Of a stretch of 64,000 bases of DNA, positions 28,073-36,650 are shown one piece after another. Position 1 is the first letter of the stretch. Every line of letters starts with the position of its first letter. Source of the stretch: Saccharibacillus sp. O23 (GTDB lineage Bacteria > Bacillota > Bacilli > Paenibacillales > Paenibacillaceae); the NCBI RefSeq assembly GCF_002205895.1, contig NZ_NJDE01000018.1, positions 124,001-188,000 on the forward strand, in the 5' to 3' direction. Both the position numbers and the translations under genes were made by a program. The notes under the pieces are model-generated. The model was not told the origin of the DNA, made no database searches, and saw only the letters and a program-made list of their open reading frames with translations.

Positions 28073-28975
28073 CTGCTCAAGACGCTGCTGCGCTCTCTGT
28101 TTGTCGCTTTGTCCGCTCTGACGATCGTTTCGCTGATCGCTCTGATCCCTCGCAGCTTCGACGCGACGACGACCGAAACGTATTGGACGATTCCCAAGGG
28201 AAGTCTGGATTGGCAAGCTTACGGCGAAAATATCCGGGGTTTCGCGTCCGACTTGCTTCGCGGTTCGCTCGGCGCTACCCGATACGGAGAACCTGTCGCT
28301 CCCGTCGTCTGGAAAGCGCTGCTGCTGAGCCTGCCCGTCGTATTCGGCGCGCTGTTTGCCGGTTTCCTGCTGGGCATTCCCAAAGGCATGCTGGATTACG
28401 CACTATCCCGGACGCGTCTCGCCGCGCTCGGCAGCGGCATCACGTGGCTGGTTCAAGCGCTGCCCGACTTTTTCGTTCTGTTGATCATTCGCCGAACGAT
28501 CATCCATCATCCTCATTGGGACATTCGATTTTTCGCTAGCGAAGGCTGGGAAGCGTTCGTCATTCCGACCGCGATCGCGGCGATCTATCCCGTGTTCTAT
28601 ATCGCGCGGATCACTTCCGCCGCCATCGCTTCCGAAGAAGGCAAAGCTTACGTGCAGACGGCGCGCGCCAAAGGCCTGCCCGAACGTCTCGTGTTCATGC
28701 GCCATGTCATGGCCAACGCCTGGGGACGCATATTGGCCCATTTCATGCCGATCGGCGTCTACATCTTGTCGAGCCTGCTGCTAATCGAAGCGCTTCGCAA
28801 TACGCCGGGTGCCGCGTACCGCATGTTTCAGGCGATCGACTACGATAAGGTGACGGCTTCGACCGGCAACGTGGAACCCGGCGTCATCATCGGCACCGCG
28901 CTTTGCTTCATGCTGCTGGCCCAGATTTTCCATGGGATCGGATACTGGGCGCGCCGACGCCTGATCGCCAAATAG
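28073..28975 (+). CDS. ABC transporter permease, DppB/OppB type (probable CTG start)
   Basis: Membrane permease of the peptide/nickel class, about 300 aa. It has an N-terminal membrane anchor, a long external loop and five further segments with the permease-ATPase coupling loop YVQTARAKGLPERLVFMRH. The first ATG/GTG/TTG in frame is a TTG at 28109, which has no good ribosome site and would cut into the first membrane helix. A CTG at 28073 lies 7 nt after AAAGGGGG and gives a complete helix (LLKTLLRSLFVALSALTIVS), so I start there. It pairs with the next gene; no ATPase or binding protein is adjacent. Confidence 0.8.
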   Translation: MLKTLLRSLFVALSALTIVSLIALIPRSFDATTTETYWTIPKGSLDWQAYGENIRGFASDLLRGSLGATRYGEPVAPVVWKALLLSLPVVFGALFAGFLLGIPKGMLDYALSRTRLAALGSGITWLVQALPDFFVLLIIRRTIIHHPHWDIRFFASEGWEAFVIPTAIAAIYPVFYIARITSAAIASEEGKAYVQTARAKGLPERLVFMRHVMANAWGRILAHFMPIGVYILSSLLLIEALRNTPGAAYRMFQAIDYDKVTASTGNVEPGVIIGTALCFMLLAQIFHGIGYWARRRLIAK

Positions 28976-28996
28976 ACCGGAAAGGAAACGCCTCTT

Positions 28997-29908
28997 ATGA
29001 AAAAAAACGTCATGCTCGGAATCGGCGGCTGCATGCTCGTTCTTCTGCTTGCGATCGCCGTATTCGGCCCTTATTTGCCTTTTATCGATCGCCAGCTCAC
29101 AGCGGAACGTTTTCGGATGGAGAACGGGCATCTGATCCGCGCGCCTTACGATTTCTCTTGGAAAAATCCGCTGGGCTCCAGCAAATTCGGCGTCGATAAC
29201 CTCAGCCGGATCGTCGTCGGAGTCCGGGCTACGCTGCTGATCGTGGCGGCCGTATCGCTGCTTCGTTATGCGGTCGGCATTCCGCTCGGCCTGCTGGCCC
29301 GGCGCGGCAAAGGTTTCGCTTATGCCTTGCTCGGCTGGTTGAACGGGGTGTTCTCTTCCGTTCCGACGCTGCTCATGACCGTGCTGCTGGCGGCCGTTCC
29401 TTTTTTCCTTTTCTCTTCCGGACGCTTGTATTGGATGATCGCGATCATGGCGCTGGTCGAAGTCGGACGAGTCGGCTATATCGTGCAGCAGCAATCTTCG
29501 TCGATCTCGCGGGAATCCTACATGGAAGCGGGACAAGCTCTCGGACTTCGGCCTCTCCGCTTGTGGAAAGCGTATTACATACCGGCGCTTCTGCCGGAGA
29601 TGATCGTCAACTTCTGCTTGGATCTCGGCAAAGTCCTGATTCTGATCGGGCAGCTCGGCGTATTGACCGTCTATCTGAATCCGGGCTCGGCGGAAGCGGG
29701 CATGAACAACGATTTCGAATTCGTCAATACGGCTAACGATTGGGGCTCCATGATCTCCGATCATATTCCCGACATGAACACCGGGCATTTCGGTTCGATC
29801 CTGATCCCCGTTTTCGCGATCGTCTACGCCGTGCTGGCGTTCAGCTTGTTGGGCGAAGGACTTCGCAGGCATTTTAACGGGATCGGACGCGGCAGATCGA
29901 CGCCTTGA
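28997..29908 (+). CDS. ABC transporter permease, DppC/OppC type
   Basis: Partner permease, 303 aa, with an N-terminal membrane segment (about residues 7-28), the extracellular loop containing NPLGSSKFGVDNLSRIVVGV (a version of the DppC segment LGTDxxGRDxLSR) and the coupling loop SYMEAGQALGLRPLRLWKAYYIPAL. It begins 21 nt after the DppB-type gene. With no binding protein or ATPase nearby, it must borrow them from elsewhere or serve a peptide exporter or importer whose other genes are remote. Confidence 0.85.
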   Translation: MKKNVMLGIGGCMLVLLLAIAVFGPYLPFIDRQLTAERFRMENGHLIRAPYDFSWKNPLGSSKFGVDNLSRIVVGVRATLLIVAAVSLLRYAVGIPLGLLARRGKGFAYALLGWLNGVFSSVPTLLMTVLLAAVPFFLFSSGRLYWMIAIMALVEVGRVGYIVQQQSSSISRESYMEAGQALGLRPLRLWKAYYIPALLPEMIVNFCLDLGKVLILIGQLGVLTVYLNPGSAEAGMNNDFEFVNTANDWGSMISDHIPDMNTGHFGSILIPVFAIVYAVLAFSLLGEGLRRHFNGIGRGRSTP

Positions 29909-30064
29909 AGACGAAGCGCGCGGAACCCGGCCGTTTCGAATCGGCAAGCCTTAATCCGTTCGTATCGCGCCAAAAATTCCGAATCCTAAGTTGACGACTC
30001 GTGTTATGATGAACGGGAACGTTATCGCTTTCTTCAATCAAATGAACCGGGAGTGGATTTATTC

Positions 30065-31066
30065 ATGATTCGATTCGGCATGATCGGCACGAATTTTATT
30101 ACGGAACGTTTTATCGACGCGGCGCGGCAAACGGACGGGCTGGAACTGGCGGCCGTCTATTCGCGCACGCAAGAACGCGCGGAGGCATTCGCCGACCGTT
30201 ACGGGATCGGGCTTACATTCACGGACCTCGATGAAATGGCCGCTTCGGACCGGATCGACGCCGTGTACATCGCCAGCCCCAATTCGCTGCATGCGGAGCA
30301 AGCCGTGCTGTTCCTGCGCAGCGGCAAACACGTCCTGTGCGAAAAACCGATGGCTTCCAACGCGAGCGAAGTCCGCGAGATGTTCGCTGCGGCCGAGGAA
30401 AGCGGCGCCGTATTGATGGAAGCGGTCAAAACGACTTTGCTGCCGGCTTTTCTGCTGATGCGCGAAAACCTGCACAAGATCGGACCGATCCGGCGTTATT
30501 TCGCCAATTACGGCCAATATTCTTCGCGTTACGACGCTTACAAAGAAGGCATGGTGCTGAACGCGTTCCGACCGGAATTCTCGAACGGAGCGCTCATGGA
30601 TCTGGGTTTGTACTGCATCTATCCGATGGCGCTTCTTTTCGGCAAGCCGGAAGAGATCAAAGCTTCGGCCTTCATGCTGGAATCCGGCGTGGACGGCGAA
30701 GGCACGGTGATTGCCCGCTATCCGGACATGGAAGCGGTTGCCAGTTTTTCGAAAATTACCGATTCCTATGTGCCGTCCGAGATTCAAGGCGAGCTGGGAA
30801 GCATCTTGATCGACAAGATCAGCGAACCGCGCAGCGTACAGATCCGTTATCGCGACGGCAGCATCGAAGATCTGAGCGAACCGGCCGGCAAGCCCGTCAT
30901 GAGCTACGAGCTGCAGGAGTTCGTGGACGTGATCGCTTCGGGCGCCAAAGAATCTTCCGTCAATTCCAAAGCTTGTTCGCTGACCGCGGCCGAGATCATG
31001 GAAGAAGCCCGGCGGCAGTTCGGCCTCGTCTATCCGGCGGACCGAAAATATCCGCAACAAAAATAA
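30065..31066 (+). CDS. Gfo/Idh/MocA-family oxidoreductase
   Basis: NAD(P)-dependent dehydrogenase of the glucose-fructose oxidoreductase/inositol dehydrogenase family, 333 aa. The Rossmann start is RFGMIGTNFITERFIDAA; the conserved HVLCEKPMASN (catalytic Lys in EKP) is near residue 92. The C-terminal domain is the usual open beta-sheet. Substrate is probably a sugar or cyclitol and cannot be inferred from position. ATG at 30065 follows GGGAG by 11 nt; an in-frame GTG at 30053 is less likely. Confidence 0.9.
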   Translation: MIRFGMIGTNFITERFIDAARQTDGLELAAVYSRTQERAEAFADRYGIGLTFTDLDEMAASDRIDAVYIASPNSLHAEQAVLFLRSGKHVLCEKPMASNASEVREMFAAAEESGAVLMEAVKTTLLPAFLLMRENLHKIGPIRRYFANYGQYSSRYDAYKEGMVLNAFRPEFSNGALMDLGLYCIYPMALLFGKPEEIKASAFMLESGVDGEGTVIARYPDMEAVASFSKITDSYVPSEIQGELGSILIDKISEPRSVQIRYRDGSIEDLSEPAGKPVMSYELQEFVDVIASGAKESSVNSKACSLTAAEIMEEARRQFGLVYPADRKYPQQK

Positions 31067-31193
31067 TCAAAAATTTGACTAATTTTTCGCGTTTGTTCGC
31101 CGCCCGGTGAGTTATGATGGTTGTGAGGAGTTTCACGTACTTTTTTCGAAAAACAAACGTCGAACGCTCCACTCTAACGGGACGGTGAATGGA

Positions 31194-32285
31194 ATGATGC
31201 AAAATTATGCAAGCAAAGCGATAAAGGCGGCAGCCGCTGCCGTATTGATCGCGGGCGTGCTGAGCGGCTGCGGAAAGACCGACGGCGACAATCAAGCGAC
31301 GGCTCAGACGCAGAAGGCCGATCCGGTGTCGGCAACTTTTTATGTCTACGATACGGTCGCGACCATCAAGATTTACGACGAAAAAGCGACCGAACAAAAT
31401 ATCGACGAGATTCGCGACCTGCTCGGCAAAATCGATCTGGAATTGAGCCGCACGAATCCGGACAGCGACCTGTACAAAGTTAATGCGGCTTCCGGCCGGG
31501 AAGCGGTCAAAGTCTCGCAAGGCACGTTCGACGTCGTCAAAAAAGCGTTGGAGTATTCCGAGGCCACGAACGGCCTGCTCGATCCGACGATCGGCCCGCT
31601 GATCAATCTGTGGGACATCGGTCACGAAGACGCGAAAGTCCCGAACAAAGACGAGCTTGAAAAAGCGCGTAAACTGACCGATTATCGCAAAGTCGAGATG
31701 GACGAAAGCGCAATGACGATCAAACTCGAAGAACCCGGCATGGTACTCGATCTGGGTTCGATCGGTAAAGGTTACGCCGCCGACCAAGTGTCTCTGTATC
31801 TGCAAAAACACGACTTGACCAGCGCGCTGATCAATCTCGGCGGCAGCAGCATCATCGCCGTCGGCGGCAAGCCGGGCGGCGCGGACTGGAACGTAGGGCT
31901 GCAGGACCCGGACAAGAACCGCGGCAGCCAGCTCGGCACGCTCAAGATCAATAACGAAACGATCGATTCTTCGGGCGTATACGAACGTTACTTCATGCAG
32001 GGCGGCGTCCGCTACCACCATATTCTCGATCCGCGCACCGGTTATCCGACGCAGAACGGCCTAATGAGCATCACGATCGTGAGCGACAACGCCACCGACG
32101 CCGACGCGCTCTCCACCGCCGCTTTCGTCATGGGCTTGAAAGACGGCATGGCGTATATCGAGAAGCAGAAAGGCGTCGAAGCCTTCTTCGTCATGGACGA
32201 CAACAAGATTTATGCGACCAGCGGACTGAAAGACCGGATCAACTTGACGTCCGACGTCTACAGCATGGCCGACGGTCAGCAGTAA
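31194..32285 (+). CDS. apbE: FAD:protein FMN transferase, lipoprotein
   Basis: Attaches FMN covalently to a Thr or Ser of target flavoproteins outside the membrane. 363 aa with a signal peptide and lipobox VLSGC, a linker, then the ApbE domain: FYVYDTVATIKIYD, LDLGSIGKGYAADQV (the FAD-binding core), LINLGGSSIIAVGGKPG and HHILDPRTGYP. ATG at 31194 is used; a second ATG follows immediately. No RnfG/NqrC-type target gene is in the window. A bidirectional terminator follows. Confidence 0.92.
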   Translation: MMQNYASKAIKAAAAAVLIAGVLSGCGKTDGDNQATAQTQKADPVSATFYVYDTVATIKIYDEKATEQNIDEIRDLLGKIDLELSRTNPDSDLYKVNAASGREAVKVSQGTFDVVKKALEYSEATNGLLDPTIGPLINLWDIGHEDAKVPNKDELEKARKLTDYRKVEMDESAMTIKLEEPGMVLDLGSIGKGYAADQVSLYLQKHDLTSALINLGGSSIIAVGGKPGGADWNVGLQDPDKNRGSQLGTLKINNETIDSSGVYERYFMQGGVRYHHILDPRTGYPTQNGLMSITIVSDNATDADALSTAAFVMGLKDGMAYIEKQKGVEAFFVMDDNKIYATSGLKDRINLTSDVYSMADGQQ

Positions 32286-32353
32286 GTCGGCGTTAGACGC
32301 ATCCGATCCCTGCTGCCAAGCCTCTCTCGATCGAATACGCCGAAATGCTCGTC

Positions 32354-32402
32354 AAAAAGACCTCATTCTTCGCTCCGAAGCGAAAAACGAGGTCTTTTTT
32401 TG
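32354..32402 (+). terminator. Bidirectional terminator between apbE and 5'-nucleotidase
   Basis: AAAAAGACCTC pairs with GAGGTCTTTTTT, enclosing an inner TTCGCT/AGCGAA stem; T-runs on both strands. Confidence 0.9.
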
Positions 32403-32427
32403 ATGCAAAACTTACTTTACCGACTTT

Positions 32428-34323
32428 CTAAAGTCTTTCCTGAACGGACATGTCCCATTCGAAACGAGCGAACCCGTCATCGGTCATGCCGACGAACGAC
32501 AAGCCTTCGGGCCCTTCGCTCGCGCGTGCTTCCGGCGAAGAAAGCAGCTCGATTTTAAGCCCGGCGGGTATGCCGACAATCGTCCAATTTTTATCGGCTT
32601 TCGGCGACAAAACGCCGGATTCGCGGATATAATCGGTCAGAATCTGCCGATTCTCGTCCGGGGAATCGAGCACGACGCGCCGCCCGTCGGGATTGGCGAC
32701 CGGCGTGGAGAACGCCCGATAATTATTGGTGGCGACCACGAACTTCTCGTCCGCCTGCACCGGACGACCTTCATATCGAAGATCGCCGATCCGTTCGCTG
32801 TCCGGCCGAAGCAGTTCGCACGAAGCCGAATATCGGGCAGGTCTGCCGATATCGATCGTATAAGTCACGCCGTCGATAATATCGAAGTTGAACGACGGGA
32901 AGTCCGGGTCGATCAAGCGCTGGCCGTCCCCTCCCGCCGGATCGATCGTCCGGAACAATCCGGCCGACCATTCCAGCCACTCTTTCAATTCCGCTCCGCT
33001 CAGCAGCAGCGCGCATAACGTGTTCGGATAATTGTACAGATCGGCGATATGTTTGACGGCCAGCGGCCCTGCCGGAATATTCGTGTAATACGAAGGGCCG
33101 TATCGTCCTCCCGTCTTGAACGGCGCTCCGGCGGCCAATACGGGCAGCTCGGCATACGGCGTGTCCGCAAGTTCCCGGCGCACGTACCGCCGCTGCGCGT
33201 CGTTGACGATCTGTACCGAAGCGCTGTCCAGAGCCAGCGCGAAGAAACTGTCGAGCGGTTCGGTCGTTTCTCCGACCGGCGTGCGGATATAGGCCAACGT
33301 GCCTTCATGGGCTTCGCGCAATACGCGTTCGGCGGCTTCGTCGCTTCTCGCGAGCGGCATTCCTTTGGCCGAATCGTACACGGGACGCGCTTCGCAGCGG
33401 CTGTCCGTCACGCTCCATCCCGCTTCCGTCAACTCCAGCTCCAGATCGATGACTCCCAGATGATCGCCCGCATAACCCGCTTCGACGGCCGGAATCCCGT
33501 TGATCGTTCCGTTTCCGAGATCGACGCCCGTTTTTCCTTCGAAAGCCGCGCTCGGAAACACCTTATGCGCATGACCGAACAAGATCGCGTCGATGCCCGG
33601 AATCCGGCTGAGATGCAGCACCGCGTTTTCCGTCATCGGCGCTTCCGGCAGATCTTCGTAACCGCAATGCGCCAGCAGGATCACCAGATCGGCGCCGGCT
33701 TCTTTCAGTTTCGGCACGAACGTTCGGACGGATTCGGCCATATCTTCCGCAATCAGTTTGCCTTCCAGATTGGCTTTGTCCCAACTCATGATCTGCGGCG
33801 TCACGACGCCGAGCACGCCGATCTTGAACGGATGAATCCCGCCCTCTTCGTCTTCGATCTCCCGTTCCAACAGCAAGTACGGCGGCAGATAAGACGCTCG
33901 ACCCGTGCCGTCCTGCCCGATGCGGTACAGATTGGCGTTGGTATAAGGGAACGCCGCTCCGGCCAACGCGCGATCCAGATATTCCAATCCGTAATTGAAT
34001 TCGTGGTTGCCCAGCGTAGCCGCATCGTAACCGAGCAAGTTCATCGCTTCGTAAGCCGGATGAATCCGCTCGCCTTCGCCGACGGCTTGACCGGCCGCGT
34101 AATCGCCCATCGGATTGCCCTGCAGCAGATCGCCGTTGTCGAAGAGCAGCACGTTTCGGCTCTCCGCTCTGGCCTGCCGAATTAACGCGGCCGTACGGAC
34201 GAACCCGTAAGCTTCCGTCGCCCGGTCGCCGTAATAATCATAACTTGTCATATGCATATGCAGATCGGTTGTCTCCAACACGCGTACATTCGCTTTAATC
34301 CTCAGTTTACTCTCCTCCGTCAT
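32428..34323 (-). CDS. 5'-nucleotidase / cyclic-nucleotide phosphodiesterase family
   Basis: Metallophosphatase with two domains, 631 aa as drawn. Metal motifs: ETTDLHMH, DNGDLLQGNP, LGNHEFNYG, LAHCGYED and GHAHKVF; the C-terminal 5'-nucleotidase domain has SGAELKEWLEWS and a Tyr/Phe substrate-stacking region near YRAFSTP. Family members hydrolyse nucleotides or 2',3'-cyclic nucleotides. Unlike B. subtilis YfkN and E. coli CpdB, there is no signal peptide, so it appears cytosolic. The ATG at 34323 has no good site; GGAGGAG lies just inside the frame, 8 nt before a CTG at 34305, which may be the true start. Divergent from phnD. Confidence 0.85.
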   Translation of the reverse strand: MTEESKLRIKANVRVLETTDLHMHMTSYDYYGDRATEAYGFVRTAALIRQARAESRNVLLFDNGDLLQGNPMGDYAAGQAVGEGERIHPAYEAMNLLGYDAATLGNHEFNYGLEYLDRALAGAAFPYTNANLYRIGQDGTGRASYLPPYLLLEREIEDEEGGIHPFKIGVLGVVTPQIMSWDKANLEGKLIAEDMAESVRTFVPKLKEAGADLVILLAHCGYEDLPEAPMTENAVLHLSRIPGIDAILFGHAHKVFPSAAFEGKTGVDLGNGTINGIPAVEAGYAGDHLGVIDLELELTEAGWSVTDSRCEARPVYDSAKGMPLARSDEAAERVLREAHEGTLAYIRTPVGETTEPLDSFFALALDSASVQIVNDAQRRYVRRELADTPYAELPVLAAGAPFKTGGRYGPSYYTNIPAGPLAVKHIADLYNYPNTLCALLLSGAELKEWLEWSAGLFRTIDPAGGDGQRLIDPDFPSFNFDIIDGVTYTIDIGRPARYSASCELLRPDSERIGDLRYEGRPVQADEKFVVATNNYRAFSTPVANPDGRRVVLDSPDENRQILTDYIRESGVLSPKADKNWTIVGIPAGLKIELLSSPEARASEGPEGLSFVGMTDDGFARFEWDMSVQERL

Positions 34324-34452
34324 GTGAGTTGGATGGTACCTTTTTTCAACTATACATTTTTTAAAATAATTTTTGTTAACTTTTTCAGATAAAAATCGTG
34401 CAATTTTCGTTTTTTGTGGTATTATCTGTTGTGCAACGGAATTCACCAATGG

Positions 34453-34493
34453 TAGGTAATGATGAATTAGGTACATTACCTAACATGTTAGGT
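34453..34493. promoter_or_regulatory. Palindromic operator cluster upstream of phnD
   Basis: A perfect 16-bp palindrome ACCTAACATGTTAGGT (34478-34493), preceded by TTAGGT (34467-34472), which forms a second inverted pair with ACCTAA (34478-34483), and by TAGGTAATG (34453-34461). Four half-sites in 41 bp indicate binding by a dimeric regulator. It lies between phnD and the divergent nucleotidase gene, 235 nt before the phnD start. Confidence 0.65.
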
Positions 34494-34597
34494 GTTAATG
34501 TTCGGTTTTCAGAATGCTGCTGCTTGAAGTTTTCCCATTTTCCCGGCTTGATTAGAATGACACCGCCGAGTATTTTGCGCAAGAGACGCGTCAGTTT

Positions 34598-34614
34598 TTT
34601 ACATTTTTTTAACA
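34598..34614 (+). promoter_or_regulatory. PhoP-box-like direct repeat upstream of phnD
   Basis: TTTACA (34598-34603), five bases, TTAACA (34609-34614). This matches the Bacillus PhoP site pattern of TT(A/C/T)ACA repeats at 11-bp spacing and would place the importer under phosphate-starvation control. Only two repeats are clear. A TTGACT at 34624 could be a -35, but no good -10 follows. Confidence 0.5.
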
Positions 34615-34727
34615 AAACTCGTGTCTTGACTTTACTCAGGCTCAGGAAAATGCTGGTACACTTCTGGTTGTCGGCTTCGAAAACGAAGTTCACGCACATA
34701 ACAACCAAACCTGAGGGGGAAAAGATT

Positions 34728-35693
34728 TTGTTCAAGAAAGTACTTACGGTCTGCATGTCTCTGGCTCTTACGGCGGGCCTGGCAGCTTGCGGCAGCAGCT
34801 CCAACAACGCATCCGGCAACGCGTCCGGTTCGACGGAAGGCGAAACGGCGGCGGCGGGTTACGCGCCTAAAGAACTGAACGTGCAATTCGTTCCTTCGCA
34901 GAACGCAGACACGCTCGAAGCCAAAGCGAAGCCGCTCGAAAAGCTTCTCGGCGACAAACTGGGCATTCCGGTACATGTCAGCGTATCTCCTAACTATAAC
35001 ACCATCATCGAAGCGATGACGGCGAAGCAAGTCGACGTCGGCTTCCTGCCTCCGAACGCATACGTATTGGCGCACGACGTCAGAAAATCGGCCGACCTGC
35101 TGCTGCAAGCGCAGCGTTACGGCGTCGACGAAGCGACCGGTCAACCGACCGAAGAGAAAGTCGACTTCTACCGCTCGTTGATTCTCGTGAAAAAAGATTC
35201 CGGCATCAAAAAGCTCGAAGACCTCAAAGGCAAAAAAATGGGCTGGCAGGACGTAACGTCGTCCGCGGGTTACGTATTCCCGGCCGCTGCCATGATCAAA
35301 GCCGGCATGAAGCCGGATACGGACGTCGAAGGCATTACGCTCAAAGGCCACGACCAAGCGGTATTGGCTCTGCTGAACGGACAAGTCGACGCGGTCGCGG
35401 TGTTCCAAGACGCCCGCAACACGGTCAAAAAAGATATTCCGGACGTCTTCGACAAAACGGAAATCCTTTTCGCGACAGACAAAATCCCGAACGACACGGT
35501 CAGCGTGCGCAGCGACATGACGCAGGAATGGAAAGACAAGATCGCCGACGCGTTCATCGCGCTGGGTAACGATCCGGAAGGCCAAAAAGTCATCAACGAC
35601 GTGTACACGCATGTCGGTTACGCCAAAGGCGACGACGCGAACTTCCAAATCGTTCGCGAATCGGCCGAAGCGGTCGGTCAAAAGATCCAATAA
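34728..35693 (+). CDS. phnD: Phosphonate/phosphate-type ABC binding lipoprotein, TTG start
   Basis: Extracellular binding protein of the PhnD family, 321 aa. The signal peptide FKKVLTVCMSLALTAGLAAC ends in lipobox GLAAC, then a Ser/Asn/Gly linker. The mature part has LNVQFVPSQNADTLEAKAK and DVGFLPPNAYVLAH, typical of PhnD, and a TSSAGYVFP ligand-loop segment. TTG at 34728 follows GAGGGGGA by about 7 nt; the longer open frame from 34398 lacks any signal-peptide logic. First gene of phnD-phnC-phnE-phnE. Members bind phosphonates, phosphite or phosphate-like anions; the ligand is not decided here. Confidence 0.9.
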   Translation: MFKKVLTVCMSLALTAGLAACGSSSNNASGNASGSTEGETAAAGYAPKELNVQFVPSQNADTLEAKAKPLEKLLGDKLGIPVHVSVSPNYNTIIEAMTAKQVDVGFLPPNAYVLAHDVRKSADLLLQAQRYGVDEATGQPTEEKVDFYRSLILVKKDSGIKKLEDLKGKKMGWQDVTSSAGYVFPAAAMIKAGMKPDTDVEGITLKGHDQAVLALLNGQVDAVAVFQDARNTVKKDIPDVFDKTEILFATDKIPNDTVSVRSDMTQEWKDKIADAFIALGNDPEGQKVINDVYTHVGYAKGDDANFQIVRESAEAVGQKIQ

Positions 35694-35735
35694 TCCGCTT
35701 CATTTCATTCTTTTCGCGAAACCCGATGATTCCTT

Positions 35736-35778
35736 GCAGCGCCGCTTGCGGTCTTCAACAGCCGCCAAGCGGCGCTGT
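35736..35778 (+). other. Hairpin between phnD and phnC
   Basis: CAGCGCCGCTTG and CAAGCGGCGCTG form a perfect 12-bp stem extended inward by CGG/CCG. There is no T-run after it. Its place between a binding-protein gene and the membrane components matches an mRNA-stability or partial-termination element keeping PhnD in excess. Confidence 0.7.
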
Positions 35779-35858
35779 GCGGCGTTTCGAGCGGGACTCT
35801 CTATCCAACCTAACCGGCCCTGCCTTCAAGGCAGCCTTGCCGGAGAAAGCAGGCAGCG

Positions 35859-36650
35859 ATGATCGAATTCAAAAATGTAGTGAAACAATATCCGAACGGC
35901 ACGATCGGCCTGAACAATATCAATCTGACGATCGGCGAAGGCGAATTCGTCGTGATCGTCGGACTGTCGGGCGCAGGCAAATCGACGCTTCTCCGTTCCG
36001 TCAATCGGCTGCACGACATCAGCTCGGGCGAGATCGTCGTGGACGGCAAATCCATCACCAAAGCGAGCGGCAAGCAGCTTCGGCGCATCCGCCGCGATAT
36101 CGGCATGATCTTTCAGAGCTTCAACCTTGTCAAACGGGCTACCGTGCTGCGCAACGTGCTGTCCGGCCGAGTCGGCTACCATTCCACGTTCAGCACCATG
36201 TTCGGCTATTTCCCGAAAGAAGACCATGATATCGCGCTGGATGCGCTGAGCCGCGTCAATATCCGCGAGAAAGCTTACAGCCGCGCCGATCAATTGTCCG
36301 GCGGCCAGCAGCAGCGCGTCTCGATCGCCCGCGCGCTGGCGCAGAAACCCAAGGTCATTCTGGCCGACGAACCGGTCGCTTCGCTCGACCCGCTGACGAC
36401 GCGTCAGGTCATGGACGATCTTCAGCGCATTAACCGCGAATTGAAGATCACGACGATCGTCAACCTGCACTTTATCGATCTGGCCCGCGAATACGCGACG
36501 CGCATCATCGGCCTTCGCGCAGGCGAAGTCGTATTCGACGGTCCGGTCTCCGAAGCGACCGACGCCAAGTTCGCCGAGATCTACGGCCGTCCGATCAACG
36601 AAGACGAGCTGCTGGCGGCCGAGGCCGCGAAAGGAGGCGTGACGGTATGA
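35859..36650 (+). CDS. phnC: Phosphonate ABC transporter ATP-binding protein
   Basis: Cytoplasmic ATPase, 263 aa, with Walker [10 protein letters not shown] (near residue 32), the Q-loop QSFNLVKR, signature [13 protein letters not shown] and Walker [14 protein letters not shown]. The inserted segment [21 protein letters not shown] between Q-loop and signature is typical of PhnC. Its stop codon overlaps the start of the first permease by 4 nt. A GGAGAAAG site lies about 10 nt upstream of the ATG. Confidence 0.94.
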   Translation: MIEFKNVVKQYPNGTIGLNNINLTIGEGEFVVIVGLSGAGKSTLLRSVNRLHDISSGEIVVDGKSITKASGKQLRRIRRDIGMIFQSFNLVKRATVLRNVLSGRVGYHSTFSTMFGYFPKEDHDIALDALSRVNIREKAYSRADQLSGGQQQRVSIARALAQKPKVILADEPVASLDPLTTRQVMDDLQRINRELKITTIVNLHFIDLAREYATRIIGLRAGEVVFDGPVSEATDAKFAEIYGRPINEDELLAAEAAKGGVTV

